This document shows positions 6,250 through 16,366 of a stretch of DNA of 64,000 nt, piece after piece. The stretch is taken from NCBI GenBank assembly GCA_963662515.1, contig OY759675.1, positions 2,914,001 through 2,978,000 on the forward strand, written 5' to 3'. The notes beneath the pieces are model-generated. The model made no database searches, was not told where the DNA came from, and saw only the letters and a program-made list of their open reading frames with translations. This DNA is from JAFGDI01 sp963662515. Its GTDB lineage: Bacteria; Planctomycetota; Phycisphaerae; Sedimentisphaerales; SM23-30. Both the position numbers and the translations under genes were made by a program. Within the stretch, counting starts at the first letter, position 1. The number at the start of each line of letters is the position of its first letter.

Positions 6250-8003
6250 AGTCAAACTATGACAAGTTACCATATATAGAAGTGCCGGCAAACGAGGGTC
6301 AATGCGTTCAGGGCTGGTCGCAAGTGTGCAGTATGCTGAAAAAAGCCGTCTCTGACTATAATGACAGGCGTTGCATATTAACGATTGAGTGCTATGCCGG
6401 TGTCAATGAGGAGGAGCTCTGTCAGGCGATAGAAGCGCTGCTCCAGCCTGAGAAGATAATTCTCAGCCGGGATGCTTTTTTAAGCGAAAAGGAGATCGAT
6501 GAGAAAGTAGCCCCCTTCAATGGCGGCGATGACCCGATATTCGGCTGGATAACCAATTTGAGAATGACTGACTTTCTGGACAAAGACAAAACAGCAAAAC
6601 AGCAGGCCCAGATCGGGCAGGTAACACAAGGTCTGGTAGTAGTACTGGGCAGCGGGGCCAGTATCATTCACCCGGGTGATATTCTGGTCTATGCCGACCT
6701 GCCTCGCTGGGAAGCCCAGTTGCGTATGCGTCGAAATGAGATATCGAATCTGGGTACGGCAAACAGCCAGTTAAAATGGACACTGCAATATAAGCGGGCT
6801 TTTTTTACTGACTGGCGAGTTTGCGATCGTCATAAAAGGGAATTAATAGATAAATGGAATTTCGTCCTGGACACCACCATAGCGGGTACCCCCAAGCTGG
6901 CGGAAGGCCAACTGGTACGAACCGGATTGCGTACCGCAGCGGGTCGTCCTTTCCGGGTAGTACCTTTTTTTGACCCTGCCCCCTGGGGCGGCCAGTGGAT
7001 GAAGGATATTTGCGATCTGGAAGAAAATGGCAGTAATTACGGCTGGTGCTTTGACTGCGTACCGGAAGAAAACAGTTTAAGGCTCAAATTTGGTGATATT
7101 GTTATAGAATTACCCTCTATCAATGTGGTGTTCTACCAGCCTCGTGAGCTGCTGGGCGATAAGGTACATGCCCGCTTTGGCGATGAATTTCCGATCCGGT
7201 TCGACTTTCTTGACACTATGGCCGGCGGCAACCTGTCATTTCAGGTTCACCCTCTGACAGAATATATCCAGCATAATTTCGGCATGAATTACACTCAGGA
7301 TGAATCATATTACATTCTTGACGCCAAAGAAGATGCTACCGTTTTTCTGGGCTTGAAAGAAAATATCAAGCCTGAGGAAATGATCGCCGACCTGCATGCC
7401 GCCCAGCGAGGTGAAAAGAGCTTTGACGATGAAGCATTTGTCAATCGCTGGCCGGCCAGAAAACATGACCATTTTCTGATCCCGGCGGGAACCTGTCATT
7501 GCAGCGGCAAAAATGCCATGGTACTTGAGATAAGTGCTACCCCATATATATTCACATTCAAGATGTGGGACTGGGACCGTCTGGGCCTTGATGGGTTGCC
7601 TCGCCCTGTCAATGTAGAACGAGGTGTAAAGAATATTCAATGGCAGCGGCAGACGAGCTGGGTCAAAGCCAACCTTATTAACCAGATAGAACCAATAGCC
7701 AGCGGCCCTGACTGGCGTGAAGAAAGAACCGGCCTGCATGAACTGGAATTTATGGAAACCCGGCGGCACTGGTTCACCGGCAAAGTGCCTCATACCACCA
7801 ATGGCAGCGTAAATGTTTTGAATCTGATAGAAGGCTCTGAGGCGATCGTAGAAAGCCCTAATAATACCTTTGCACCTTTTATAGTGCATTATGCCGAGAC
7901 CTTTATTATTCCCGCTGCCGTTAAAGAATATACTATCAGACCCTATGGACAATCGGCGGGCAAACAATGCGCCACGATCAAGGCTTATGTAAGGACCTGT
8001 TAA
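6246..8003 (+). CDS. Class I mannose-6-phosphate isomerase-like protein with kinase-like N-terminal domain
   Basis: The protein is 585 residues, much longer than a standard class I isomerase of about 300-400. Residues about 225-585 show the cupin isomerase: DPAPWGGQWM, the metal motif QVHP (His335), NYTQDESYYILDA, and IPAGTCHCSG (His418). These enzymes interconvert mannose-6-phosphate and fructose-6-phosphate using zinc. Residues 1-220 resemble a uridine-kinase-like P-loop domain without its P-loop: RCILTIECYAGVNEEEL stands where a Walker A motif would be, followed by LVVVLGSGASIIHPGD and RWEAQLRMRRNE. That domain is inferred to be catalytically dead or regulatory. The gene overlaps the ROK kinase by 4 bp, and a porter gene follows after 55 bp. 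Substrate specificity is inferred from the family. Confidence 0.8.
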   Translation: MKSNYDKLPYIEVPANEGQCVQGWSQVCSMLKKAVSDYNDRRCILTIECYAGVNEEELCQAIEALLQPEKIILSRDAFLSEKEIDEKVAPFNGGDDPIFGWITNLRMTDFLDKDKTAKQQAQIGQVTQGLVVVLGSGASIIHPGDILVYADLPRWEAQLRMRRNEISNLGTANSQLKWTLQYKRAFFTDWRVCDRHKRELIDKWNFVLDTTIAGTPKLAEGQLVRTGLRTAAGRPFRVVPFFDPAPWGGQWMKDICDLEENGSNYGWCFDCVPEENSLRLKFGDIVIELPSINVVFYQPRELLGDKVHARFGDEFPIRFDFLDTMAGGNLSFQVHPLTEYIQHNFGMNYTQDESYYILDAKEDATVFLGLKENIKPEEMIADLHAAQRGEKSFDDEAFVNRWPARKHDHFLIPAGTCHCSGKNAMVLEISATPYIFTFKMWDWDRLGLDGLPRPVNVERGVKNIQWQRQTSWVKANLINQIEPIASGPDWREERTGLHELEFMETRRHWFTGKVPHTTNGSVNVLNLIEGSEAIVESPNNTFAPFIVHYAETFIIPAAVKEYTIRPYGQSAGKQCATIKAYVRTC

Positions 8004-8058
8004 TATAATTAATTCCTGACCATTTGAACCCTCAAACAACCAGCAGAAAGATATAACT

Positions 8059-9483
8059 ATGATATCAGAGATAAAGGAAGAACAAGTAATACACAAAGCA
8101 GACATTCTTTTTCTGAGCTATATATCACTGGCCTCGGCCCTGGGTGGTTTTTTATGGGGTTTCGATGCCATAGTCATATCCGGCACAATAACCCCGGTGA
8201 AGAAACTATTTAGCTTATCGCCGGGCTGGGAAGGCTTTTTCGTCAGTTCCGGGCTGATCGGCTCAGTAATGGGCTCAGCTTTGGCCGGGCATCTCAGCGA
8301 CCGCCTGGGCCGGAGCAGAAATCTGGCTCTGGCTGCATTGCTCATGCTGATATCCGCTTTAGGCTGCGCCTGGTCGAACAGTATAGAATTATTAACATTT
8401 TTCCGCTGGCTGGGTGGATTGGGCATAGGCATATCGGCAATGGTATGCCCGCTATATATTTCAGAATTATCACCAGCCCATTTGCGCGGCCGCCTGATAG
8501 CTTTATTCCAGTTCTCGGTAACGATTGGCATAGTTGCGGCTTTGTTCAGCAATATCTGTGTTAATAAATGGGCTGATTCAATGGCCGGCAGTTCCCAGCC
8601 TGGCGATTTTCTGAAGTGGTTCCTGATAGATAATACCTGGAGAACTATGTTTGCCGTTGAAATGATACCGGGAGTGTTTTTCCTGTTAATGGCCCTTACC
8701 CTGCCCGAAAGTCCCCGCTGGCTGATCCGGAACAATAAGAAAGAAAGAGCCCTCAAGGTACTAAAAAGCATATTTCCTCATGATGCCCAGACAGTATATG
8801 CCGACATCTGCCAGACCATAGCTAAGGAAAGTCAGGTAAAGAGCAAAATAAGCGACCTGCTGAACCATAGATATCGCAAGCCCTTATTTGTAGCAATAAT
8901 GTTGGCGGTATTTGCCCAGTTCAGCGGCATAAATGTAGTATTTTATTACGGACCGACATTATTAGAACAGGCAGGGTTCAATCTGGGAGGAGCCCTGAGC
9001 GGTGTAGCCATGATCGGTATATGCAATGTCATATTTACCCTGATAGCTATCTGGCTGGTAGATAAGATCGGTCGTAAAATGCTGCTGCAAATAGGAACGG
9101 TCGGTGCTATTGGCTGCCTGGTCGGCATAGGCTCGATGATCGACAAGGGTAATCCCGACACTATGCTGATAACCCTGATCTGCGGATTTGTCGCGTTCTT
9201 TGCCTTTTCCCTGGGACCGATCAAATTCATATTCGCCGCGGAGATCTTCCCAACCAATATTCGCTCACGGGCTATATCGGCAGTGATCTTTGCGATGTGG
9301 CTGGCTGACACACTGGTAGGCCAGTTCTTCCCGATCTTGCGGGACGGAGTTGGTGCCTCAGCAACCTTTTATATATTTGCGGGAATACTCATACCGCAAA
9401 TATATATGGTATGGCGTATGATGCCAGAAACTGCCGGACGGTCATTAGAAGAGATCGAACGATCTTATGAGAAAGAAACATAA
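8059..9483 (+). CDS. Sugar porter, major facilitator superfamily
   Basis: This 474-residue inner-membrane transporter has about twelve membrane segments. The sugar-porter signatures are clear: LGGFLWGFDAIVISG in helix 1, SDRLGRSRNLALAAL between helices 2 and 3, PESPRWLI before the central loop, DKIGRKMLLQ between helices 8 and 9, and PETAGRSLEEIE at the C-terminus. Family members import hexoses, pentoses or inositol, usually with a proton. It lies third in the ROK-isomerase-porter operon and would supply the substrate for those enzymes. The substrate cannot be decided from the sequence. Family assignment is firm. Confidence 0.92.
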   Translation: MISEIKEEQVIHKADILFLSYISLASALGGFLWGFDAIVISGTITPVKKLFSLSPGWEGFFVSSGLIGSVMGSALAGHLSDRLGRSRNLALAALLMLISALGCAWSNSIELLTFFRWLGGLGIGISAMVCPLYISELSPAHLRGRLIALFQFSVTIGIVAALFSNICVNKWADSMAGSSQPGDFLKWFLIDNTWRTMFAVEMIPGVFFLLMALTLPESPRWLIRNNKKERALKVLKSIFPHDAQTVYADICQTIAKESQVKSKISDLLNHRYRKPLFVAIMLAVFAQFSGINVVFYYGPTLLEQAGFNLGGALSGVAMIGICNVIFTLIAIWLVDKIGRKMLLQIGTVGAIGCLVGIGSMIDKGNPDTMLITLICGFVAFFAFSLGPIKFIFAAEIFPTNIRSRAISAVIFAMWLADTLVGQFFPILRDGVGASATFYIFAGILIPQIYMVWRMMPETAGRSLEEIERSYEKET

Positions 9484-9669
9484 TAATTAATGGTTAATAT
9501 AAACTTTATTGTCAGACATGATCAGGTTAATATATACTGAGATTAGCCTGTATATATTTGCAACATTGTAATCAAGTGCCTTCGCTTGGTTGTTACGCTT
9601 ATCGTTTGTTTAGATGAAAACAGATGTCCCAAAGAGGGAAAAAAGCTAACTAAAATAGGAGATTGTGTA

Positions 9670-12555
9670 ATGAAGTTAGTGGATTGTTTCGTTTCGTTAT
9701 TATTTTTCTTTCTATCATGTCTTTTGACTTCAGATGGTAATTGTGCAGTTGAGTTTCCTGAAAGATTTGCTCCGCATCAGGGATTTATCAGTGCATATGA
9801 AAAACCCATCAGGCAGGAATTATGCCTGAATGGCAAATGGGCTTTTCAGCCGATAGATATTCCGCAAGACTATAAATGGGGTATAGGTGATGTCCCTGAT
9901 TTACCATTACCTGACAATACCAAATGGGAATCAGTGCCGGTTAAAGTTCCATCAGCCTGGAATGTTAACATGTGGGGCATGTGGCGTGAACCAGGTAAAT
10001 ACGACCCTGTCCCCCTCTATTACCCAAGCTACCCGGATAAGTGGCGTAATGTTTCAATGGGCTGGCTCAGTAAAGACTTTATTGCACCAGATACCTTTAA
10101 GAATAAAAGGATAATACTTCATTTCAATGGTATAGCTGGCGAATCAAAAGTTATCATAAATGGTACAGTTGCGGTTGAATCACATTATGACACATTTACG
10201 CCATTTGAAGTGGATGTGACAGACCTGATCAGCTTTTCTGATAAGAATAATATTTTAGTAGGAGTAAGGAAGCAAAGGCTTTTTAATAAAAAACATGCGA
10301 ATTATCATTGGGGATGGGAAGCAATGGGACCCAATGGTTCGTATATGTTTGACCTGTGCGGCATATATCAGGATGTCTATCTGGTCGCATTACCCAACAC
10401 CCATATCGAAAATGTTTTCGTTAAGCCGGATGTTGAAAAAGACACACTGACTATTGATTACTCTATCATCAATACCAGCAAAAAAGACCTCGAAATTGAA
10501 CTGCAGGGCAATGTATGCGAATGGCAGAATAAAGCTGGCGACACTGTCCTGGAGGCCCCTGTCGAAAAGTGGGAATTATCTGATACGGTTATGGAATTAA
10601 GATCGAAACCTGTTACGATCTCGGCAGGCAGCACAAAAACAATATCAATACAAACAACTGTTAACGGGTATTTAAAGCTTTGGGACATGAATAACCCTAA
10701 CCTGTATGGATTGGTGACCACAGTAAAAGATAATTTTGGCAAGGAAATAGATAAGCAATACACCAGATTTGGCTGGCGAGAATTTAAGGTAACAGGAAGC
10801 GACCTGCACCTCAATGGTAAACCAGTTAAGTTATACGGTGACATTCTCCATCCCTTTTCACAATTTATCATGACCCGCAGAACAGCCTGGGCATGGTTCA
10901 CCATGATCAAAGATTTTGGCGGCAATGCTGTACGACTTCATGCCCAACCCTGGCCTAAATTCTATATTGACATGGCCGATGAAATGGGACTGGCAGTTTT
11001 AGATGAAACTGCAATTTTTGGTTCTTCAGGCGGATTCAATATGGACGAGCCGCAAGCATGGAAAAATTGTGAAGATCATTATAAAGCATTGATATTGCGT
11101 GACAGAAATAGTCCCTCGGTATTTGGCTGGAGTTTTGGCAATGAAATGTTTGCCGTTTTCAGCCAGTTACCTACTGCCGAGCTTAAGAACAAAAATTATG
11201 ACAGGCTGGCAGAATTGGGAAATATCGCTTCGACTTTAGACCCAACCAGGAATTGGATATCCTGCGATGGCGATGAGACATTAGAAGGTCGGATCAAGAT
11301 ATGGAGTAAGCACTGGGGTGACAACTGGCTGGAAAAACAACATCATAGCTATAAGCTGCCAGAAGATGAATCACTTCCTGTTATGCTGGGCGAGTTTACC
11401 GGCTCTTATTACGGTTTGCCTCACTGGATGGACTATATGCTTGGTGACCACACCCATAAAACTTATGCCGGTCGGGTTGATGCCATGGGCATAGACATTT
11501 ATGAGATGTTAACCCAAATGGGAATTGATAAGCTGGATTATTTTTCGGCATCAGAAACAGTCTGGTTTGGCCTTGAGCATATTAGTTTAGGTTATAATGA
11601 TTATACCCGCCTGCCCAATGAGAATGATGGTGTATTTTTAACAGCAGAATATACAGAAGGTTTGCCAGGCTCACAGCCCGAAAGAATACCTCCTTTTGTA
11701 ACTACCCTTAACCCTGGCTGGGATAGTTCTCTTGAGCTTTACTATCCACTGGGCATGTTTAATGGTCTTAAAGCAGCGCTGCATGGCGAACCATATATGA
11801 AAAGAACAGGCTTTTTACCAAGACCTGCCATACCTGCTGCCAGATTTGATAAAGTTGGTTACATTGGTGATAAAGATTCTCTATTGAGCGACCTTCTTAA
11901 TCGCTGCCGGATCAATATCGACAACAATGACCAGGCATATCTGATAATGGCTGACTCTGTCAATTTCACAAAAAATGGAAGTGTTTCAGAAATAGAAAAG
12001 CTGTGTCGGGCAGGCAAAACAATAATGTTCTTTATTCCCTCTGCCCAGACTGACATTTCCTGGCTAAAACAAATGCTGGATACCGACATTGAGCTGACTG
12101 ACAGGAGTTCCTCTAATTTTGTGCCCGGCACAGCCAGCGATGTTTTTGCCCCATTAACACTTGAAGACATGTTCCTTGTCGAACCGGATCATAATCGTTA
12201 TGTCAGTGTTTGCGGTATTGGTGGCGAGTTCCTCAATAGTTCAAAAAGTATTCTTGAAGCCTCTAATATTGACTGGGCACTGTTCAATGTCCCGGAAGAT
12301 ATTAAATGCGGTTCTTTGCAGTTATTCGAAAGGCTAAAAAAACCATCTGGCGTTGTCATGGCCCATAAAAGCTGGCATGGTGGGCATATTATCCTGACCA
12401 CCCTTGACTATAATGTAAGAAGAAATGGCATAGAAAATTTCTGGCAGAAGCTGTTTGCATGCCTTAAGGTAAATATCAGCGGTCAGCCTATCAATGACTA
12501 TATTGCAGACCCCAATAAACGCCACGACCTCCTCATGGAAGGACCTGTAGATTAA
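9670..12555 (+). CDS. Secreted GH2-family glycoside hydrolase
   Basis: The frame opens at 9586, but the ATG at 9670 follows TAGGAG at good spacing and starts a clear signal peptide (LLFFFLSCLL). This gives 961 residues. The order is a jelly-roll sugar-binding domain (about 55-230), an immunoglobulin-like domain (about 250-375), and a TIM barrel beginning near VRLHAQPW. The catalytic acid/base is Glu492 in GWSFGNEM, and the nucleophile is probably Glu575 in VMLGEFTG. GH2 members cleave beta-galactosides, beta-mannosides or beta-glucuronides. The C-terminal 250 residues are of unclear fold. The gene follows the sugar porter by 186 bp, so a released monosaccharide is probably taken up by that porter. 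Exact linkage specificity is not readable. Confidence 0.87.
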   Translation: MKLVDCFVSLLFFFLSCLLTSDGNCAVEFPERFAPHQGFISAYEKPIRQELCLNGKWAFQPIDIPQDYKWGIGDVPDLPLPDNTKWESVPVKVPSAWNVNMWGMWREPGKYDPVPLYYPSYPDKWRNVSMGWLSKDFIAPDTFKNKRIILHFNGIAGESKVIINGTVAVESHYDTFTPFEVDVTDLISFSDKNNILVGVRKQRLFNKKHANYHWGWEAMGPNGSYMFDLCGIYQDVYLVALPNTHIENVFVKPDVEKDTLTIDYSIINTSKKDLEIELQGNVCEWQNKAGDTVLEAPVEKWELSDTVMELRSKPVTISAGSTKTISIQTTVNGYLKLWDMNNPNLYGLVTTVKDNFGKEIDKQYTRFGWREFKVTGSDLHLNGKPVKLYGDILHPFSQFIMTRRTAWAWFTMIKDFGGNAVRLHAQPWPKFYIDMADEMGLAVLDETAIFGSSGGFNMDEPQAWKNCEDHYKALILRDRNSPSVFGWSFGNEMFAVFSQLPTAELKNKNYDRLAELGNIASTLDPTRNWISCDGDETLEGRIKIWSKHWGDNWLEKQHHSYKLPEDESLPVMLGEFTGSYYGLPHWMDYMLGDHTHKTYAGRVDAMGIDIYEMLTQMGIDKLDYFSASETVWFGLEHISLGYNDYTRLPNENDGVFLTAEYTEGLPGSQPERIPPFVTTLNPGWDSSLELYYPLGMFNGLKAALHGEPYMKRTGFLPRPAIPAARFDKVGYIGDKDSLLSDLLNRCRINIDNNDQAYLIMADSVNFTKNGSVSEIEKLCRAGKTIMFFIPSAQTDISWLKQMLDTDIELTDRSSSNFVPGTASDVFAPLTLEDMFLVEPDHNRYVSVCGIGGEFLNSSKSILEASNIDWALFNVPEDIKCGSLQLFERLKKPSGVVMAHKSWHGGHIILTTLDYNVRRNGIENFWQKLFACLKVNISGQPINDYIADPNKRHDLLMEGPVD

Positions 12556-12699
12556 CGCTCCATGACTAAAAAAACAAATAATGAATCTGCAATACCAGAG
12601 ATGACAATCTCGGTATTTTGAACCAACCCTTAACATTATGTAAGCACGGAATAATAACCCTGAAAGTATTATTCTGACAATTCTAACAACTCCTTCTTC

Positions 12700-12738
12700 A
12701 AGGCGGACAAACTTTACAGCTTGTTCGCCTTTTTTTGT
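12700..12738 (+). terminator. Rho-independent terminator after the GH2 gene
   Basis: The 11-bp stem AAGGCGGACAA / TTGTTCGCCTT has one wobble pair and is followed by a run of seven T. It ends the carbohydrate operon. Confidence 0.85.
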
Positions 12739-13176
12739 TTAGAACATTTTTCTGGCCCGAGTATAAATAAACTGATTAGCAGACCAGTACAGGAACAAAG
12801 TGGTAAAATCATCATATCCAGCGGCAGTTCCTTAATTGCGAACATAACTGTCTGCATCAATTAGTAATAACGCAACAGATAGCAAACACACAGACGACCT
12901 ATCTTACTATCTCTCTACAGCTCATACACCATACCATTGATCAGAAACTCTGTCAGGCACCTCTCTGTCGATCTGTGCGATAATAAACCCATGGCAATTC
13001 ACTGAAACCTGACCTCTGACCGGCACACTACCCGGCCAGAGTCTGTAAAAAGACCTGCCACAGTTTATATATTATGCGTCAAGACCAAATAGCGATCCTG
13101 CCGCTGGATATTTTTACTCCGGCATAAACTAAATCATAAGCCAGAACGATCGCATACGATCTGTTAGTTGCGGACA

Positions 13177-13206
13177 CCAGATCGGTCGTTTCAGCGACCG
13201 ACCTGG
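13177..13206. other. 12-bp inverted repeat without T-run
   Basis: CCAGATCGGTCG and CGACCGACCTGG pair with one wobble around a 6-nt loop. No T-run follows on either strand, so it is not a simple terminator. It could be part of a structured RNA or an operator. Confidence 0.55.
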
Positions 13207-13470
13207 CACTGTGATCTCAATATCAGTGAGAGAGGCATTTTGAACTCTGCTTGTCAGGAGTAGCCAACGAGTTGCAATGCCTGATTATAAAATATTATGA
13301 CATGATTCTTGTTAATTAATGACTTGTACACCGATATTATTGATCGCTCCGCTATTTCTTGCCTTTGTTGCTTGAAACTATATATTGATAATACCACACA
13401 AATGAAAGTTAATACCAATAAAAATAAGTAAATAACCTGTTGTTTACTTTCATCTGTCCTGAATTACAGG

Positions 13471-13476
13471 TATAAT
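13471..13476 (+). promoter_or_regulatory. Possible -10 box for lon
   Basis: A perfect TATAAT lies 122 bp before the lon start. The upstream partner is weak, so activity is uncertain and no clear heat-shock promoter was found. Confidence 0.4.
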
Positions 13477-13597
13477 CCTGATAGAGTCGCAAATTGTATA
13501 AACAGCAACCCTCAGAGTTTGGTATGCTGTTTGCTATAACTATAATGCAGACCTAAATAAGATATAAATTATTACTATAACAATACTTAATAAGACT

Positions 13598-16336
13598 ATG
13601 GCTGAAAATAAAACAAAAAAAATCAAAAAAACGGCTGCTAAACCTGCGAATAAGTCAGTTAAAAGCAAGACTAAAAAGCCCCTGTCTGCCATTGAGGCAG
13701 TAAAGGGTTCTGAAACTGACCCTAATATCGAGAAAAAAACAGAAAGAACTAACAGTTTCTTTGATAATTACGATATTACCTGTCAGGTTGACACTACCGA
13801 TAGCGAGATCGAGAAAATTGACCTTAATGCCAACCTGGTCGAAACCCAGGGTAATGTTAAGATTGTCAGCCAGAAAGACACTCATGGTGGTGCCAGAGAT
13901 AAAGGTAAGTCAGCCGATCCGGAGAAAAAGAACAGCTCTTCGGCCAGTGAGCATTTTGATGATGTTCACCGATATATCATACCATCTGAGATAGGAGTTA
14001 TGGCTCTGCGCAATATCGTCTTATTTCCGGGTATAGTTGTACCATTGGGTGTCGGACGGTTTCAGAGTCAGGCCCTGCTTAAAGATATAGATGCTCAGCC
14101 GGGCAATGATAAGGTATTTGGCGTTATCACGCAGATAGACCCGAATACTGACAGCCCCGGCTATGAAGACCTCTATGCTGTAGGAACTATAGTTGCCGTA
14201 CTGAAAACGATCAATATGCCAGATGGCAATAAAACAGTTGTTGTCCACGGCCTGATGCGTTTTAAAGTCAAGCACTGGATAACAGACAAACCTTATCTTA
14301 AAGCAGAAATAGAGCCATTACCACCCAGAAACAAGCAAAAGACCATAGAAATGGAGGCTCAGACCAACAGCATAAGCAATATGGCCGAGCGTATAATTCA
14401 ACTCTCGCCCAATATTCCTGAAGAAGTACAGGTCATAATGCAGAATATAGATGAACCGGGAGCATTAGCTGATTTTCTGGCCGGGAACATTCATTTTTCT
14501 CAGGAAGAAAAGCAGGAAGTGCTTGAGGCCTATGACATAAAAGACAGGCTCAATAAGCTTTCGGTAGCCATGGCTAATCAACTGGAAATGCTTGAGCTGA
14601 GCGAAAAGATACAAAGCAAGGTTCACCAGGCCATAGACAAGAACCAGCGAGAATACTATCTGCAAGAGCAGCTAAAGGCTATTCAAAAGGAACTGGGGCA
14701 CGAAGATGGTGTCTCTTCTGAAGTTGCAGAGCTCGAAGAAAAGCTCATGAAGGCCAATATGCCCGAAAAGATAGAGGCTGAATCTCTGCGTGAGCTGCAA
14801 AGACTGCGTCAGATACCGGTAATGAGTCCGGAGTTCAGCGTCCTGAGTAATTACCTTGAATGGCTCTGTGAACTGCCCTGGAGTATTCATACCGATGACA
14901 ACCTGGATATAGCCAGGGCCAGGCGAATACTCAATACAGATCATTTTGGTCTGCATAAGGTCAAAAAACGCATATTGGAATTTCTGGCTGTACGCAAGCT
15001 CAATCCATCGGGCCGTAGCCCGATCCTGTGCTTCGCCGGCCCTCCGGGAGTAGGTAAGACCTCGCTGGGGCAGAGCATAGCCCGCAGTATGGGGCGTAAA
15101 TTTATTCGCATGTCTCTTGGCGGCATTCGAGATGAAGCAGATATCCGCGGTCACAGAAGAACCTATATCGGTTCTATGCCAGGCCGCATAATTCAGGAGA
15201 TACGCAAATGCGGCAGTAATAACCCGGTGTTTATGCTCGATGAGCTGGACAAGATCGGTAATGATTTCCGGGGTGACCCGGCATCTGCCCTGCTTGAAGT
15301 ACTTGACCCACAGCAGAATAATACCTTTACTGACCATTATATCGATCAGCCTTTTGACTTATCTCATGTAATGTTCATTGGTACTGCCAATTACATGGAA
15401 GCTGTACCGCACGCCCTGAAAGACAGGCTCGAAGTGATCTATATTCCGGGTTACACCGCTCAGGAAAAACTCAATATTGCCCGCAAATATCTGGTACCCA
15501 GACAGATGAAGGAAAATGGCCTGAGCAAAAGCATATTCCAGATCAAAGATGAATCGCTGGAAAAGATCATTGATAAATATACCCGTGAAGCTGGCGTGCG
15601 TAATCTGGAACGAGAAGTTGCCGCCGTTTGCCGCTCTGTAGCAGCCGAGATAGCGGAAGAGAAACGCAAGTCAGCGGTTATCCAGCCTAAAAACCTAACC
15701 GACATATTGGGACCGGACCGCTTTGAATCAGAACTCGCATTGCGTACCAGTACGCCGGGGGTTTGTACCGGACTGGCATACACACCAGTAGGCGGTGAGA
15801 TACTATTTATAGAATCAACTGAACTGCCGGGCAGGGGTAATCTCATTCTCACTGGACAACTTGGTGATGTAATGAAAGAATCAGCCCGAACAGCCCTGAG
15901 CGTACTCAAGAGCATGGCACTGGACAATAAAGCAAGAAGAACAGGCCCTTTTGCCCAGCTCAAGAAGATACTCAGTGATATTGACACTATGGACAAACGC
16001 GATATTCATGTGCATGTCCCGGCAGGTGCCATACCCAAAGATGGGCCTTCTGCCGGTTTGGCAATATTTACATCTATTGCCTCCATGCTGACAGGCATAC
16101 CTGTTCGCAGTGATGTTGCCATGACCGGCGAGATCACACTTCGCGGACTGGCTATGCCCATTGGCGGCTTAAAAGAAAAACTTCTCGCTGCCCGCGAAGC
16201 TGGTATCAAAACCGTTATACTGCCTGAACGAAACAAAAAGGACCTGGCTGAAGTACCCAAAGAGGTACTCAATTCGATCAAGTTCGAGTTTGTCAGAGAT
16301 GTTGAAAAGGTACTTAAAATAGCACTTGAAAGCTAG
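13598..16336 (+). CDS. lon: ATP-dependent protease Lon
   Basis: This 912-residue Lon protease, a cytoplasmic AAA+ serine protease that removes damaged and regulatory proteins, is about 100 residues longer than usual. Residues 1-125 are a Lys/Ser-rich low-complexity extension. The N-terminal LON domain begins at about 130 (IGVMALRNIVLFPG). The ATPase module has Walker A GPPGVGKTS at about 481-489 and Walker B VFMLDELDK. The protease domain carries the catalytic Ser in PKDGPSAG (about residue 818) and the Lys in GGLKEKLLAA (about 860). All key residues are present. It is monocistronic and shares a bidirectional terminator with the convergent gene. The extension could serve localisation or substrate capture; that is inference. 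Confidence 0.97.
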   Translation: MAENKTKKIKKTAAKPANKSVKSKTKKPLSAIEAVKGSETDPNIEKKTERTNSFFDNYDITCQVDTTDSEIEKIDLNANLVETQGNVKIVSQKDTHGGARDKGKSADPEKKNSSSASEHFDDVHRYIIPSEIGVMALRNIVLFPGIVVPLGVGRFQSQALLKDIDAQPGNDKVFGVITQIDPNTDSPGYEDLYAVGTIVAVLKTINMPDGNKTVVVHGLMRFKVKHWITDKPYLKAEIEPLPPRNKQKTIEMEAQTNSISNMAERIIQLSPNIPEEVQVIMQNIDEPGALADFLAGNIHFSQEEKQEVLEAYDIKDRLNKLSVAMANQLEMLELSEKIQSKVHQAIDKNQREYYLQEQLKAIQKELGHEDGVSSEVAELEEKLMKANMPEKIEAESLRELQRLRQIPVMSPEFSVLSNYLEWLCELPWSIHTDDNLDIARARRILNTDHFGLHKVKKRILEFLAVRKLNPSGRSPILCFAGPPGVGKTSLGQSIARSMGRKFIRMSLGGIRDEADIRGHRRTYIGSMPGRIIQEIRKCGSNNPVFMLDELDKIGNDFRGDPASALLEVLDPQQNNTFTDHYIDQPFDLSHVMFIGTANYMEAVPHALKDRLEVIYIPGYTAQEKLNIARKYLVPRQMKENGLSKSIFQIKDESLEKIIDKYTREAGVRNLEREVAAVCRSVAAEIAEEKRKSAVIQPKNLTDILGPDRFESELALRTSTPGVCTGLAYTPVGGEILFIESTELPGRGNLILTGQLGDVMKESARTALSVLKSMALDNKARRTGPFAQLKKILSDIDTMDKRDIHVHVPAGAIPKDGPSAGLAIFTSIASMLTGIPVRSDVAMTGEITLRGLAMPIGGLKEKLLAAREAGIKTVILPERNKKDLAEVPKEVLNSIKFEFVRDVEKVLKIALES

Positions 16337-16366
16337 TAATCCGTTCAAATAACTTAATTTAATAAT

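Larger units (their letters stand above)
12739..13597. other. Intergenic region upstream of lon
   Basis: About 860 bp carry no plausible gene. Features seen are a strong hairpin at 13177-13206 and a TATAAT hexamer at 13471-13476 with only a weak -35 (TTTCAT, 17 bp upstream). The length would allow an unrecognised small RNA, but no known RNA signature was found. Confidence 0.45.

Noticed and set aside
7305..8105. 266-codon minus-strand frame
   Set aside because: It is antisense to the isomerase-like gene, which has clear catalytic motifs on the plus strand.
14672..15337. 221-codon minus-strand frame inside lon
   Set aside because: It is antisense to the Lon ATPase domain and shows no protein-like motifs.
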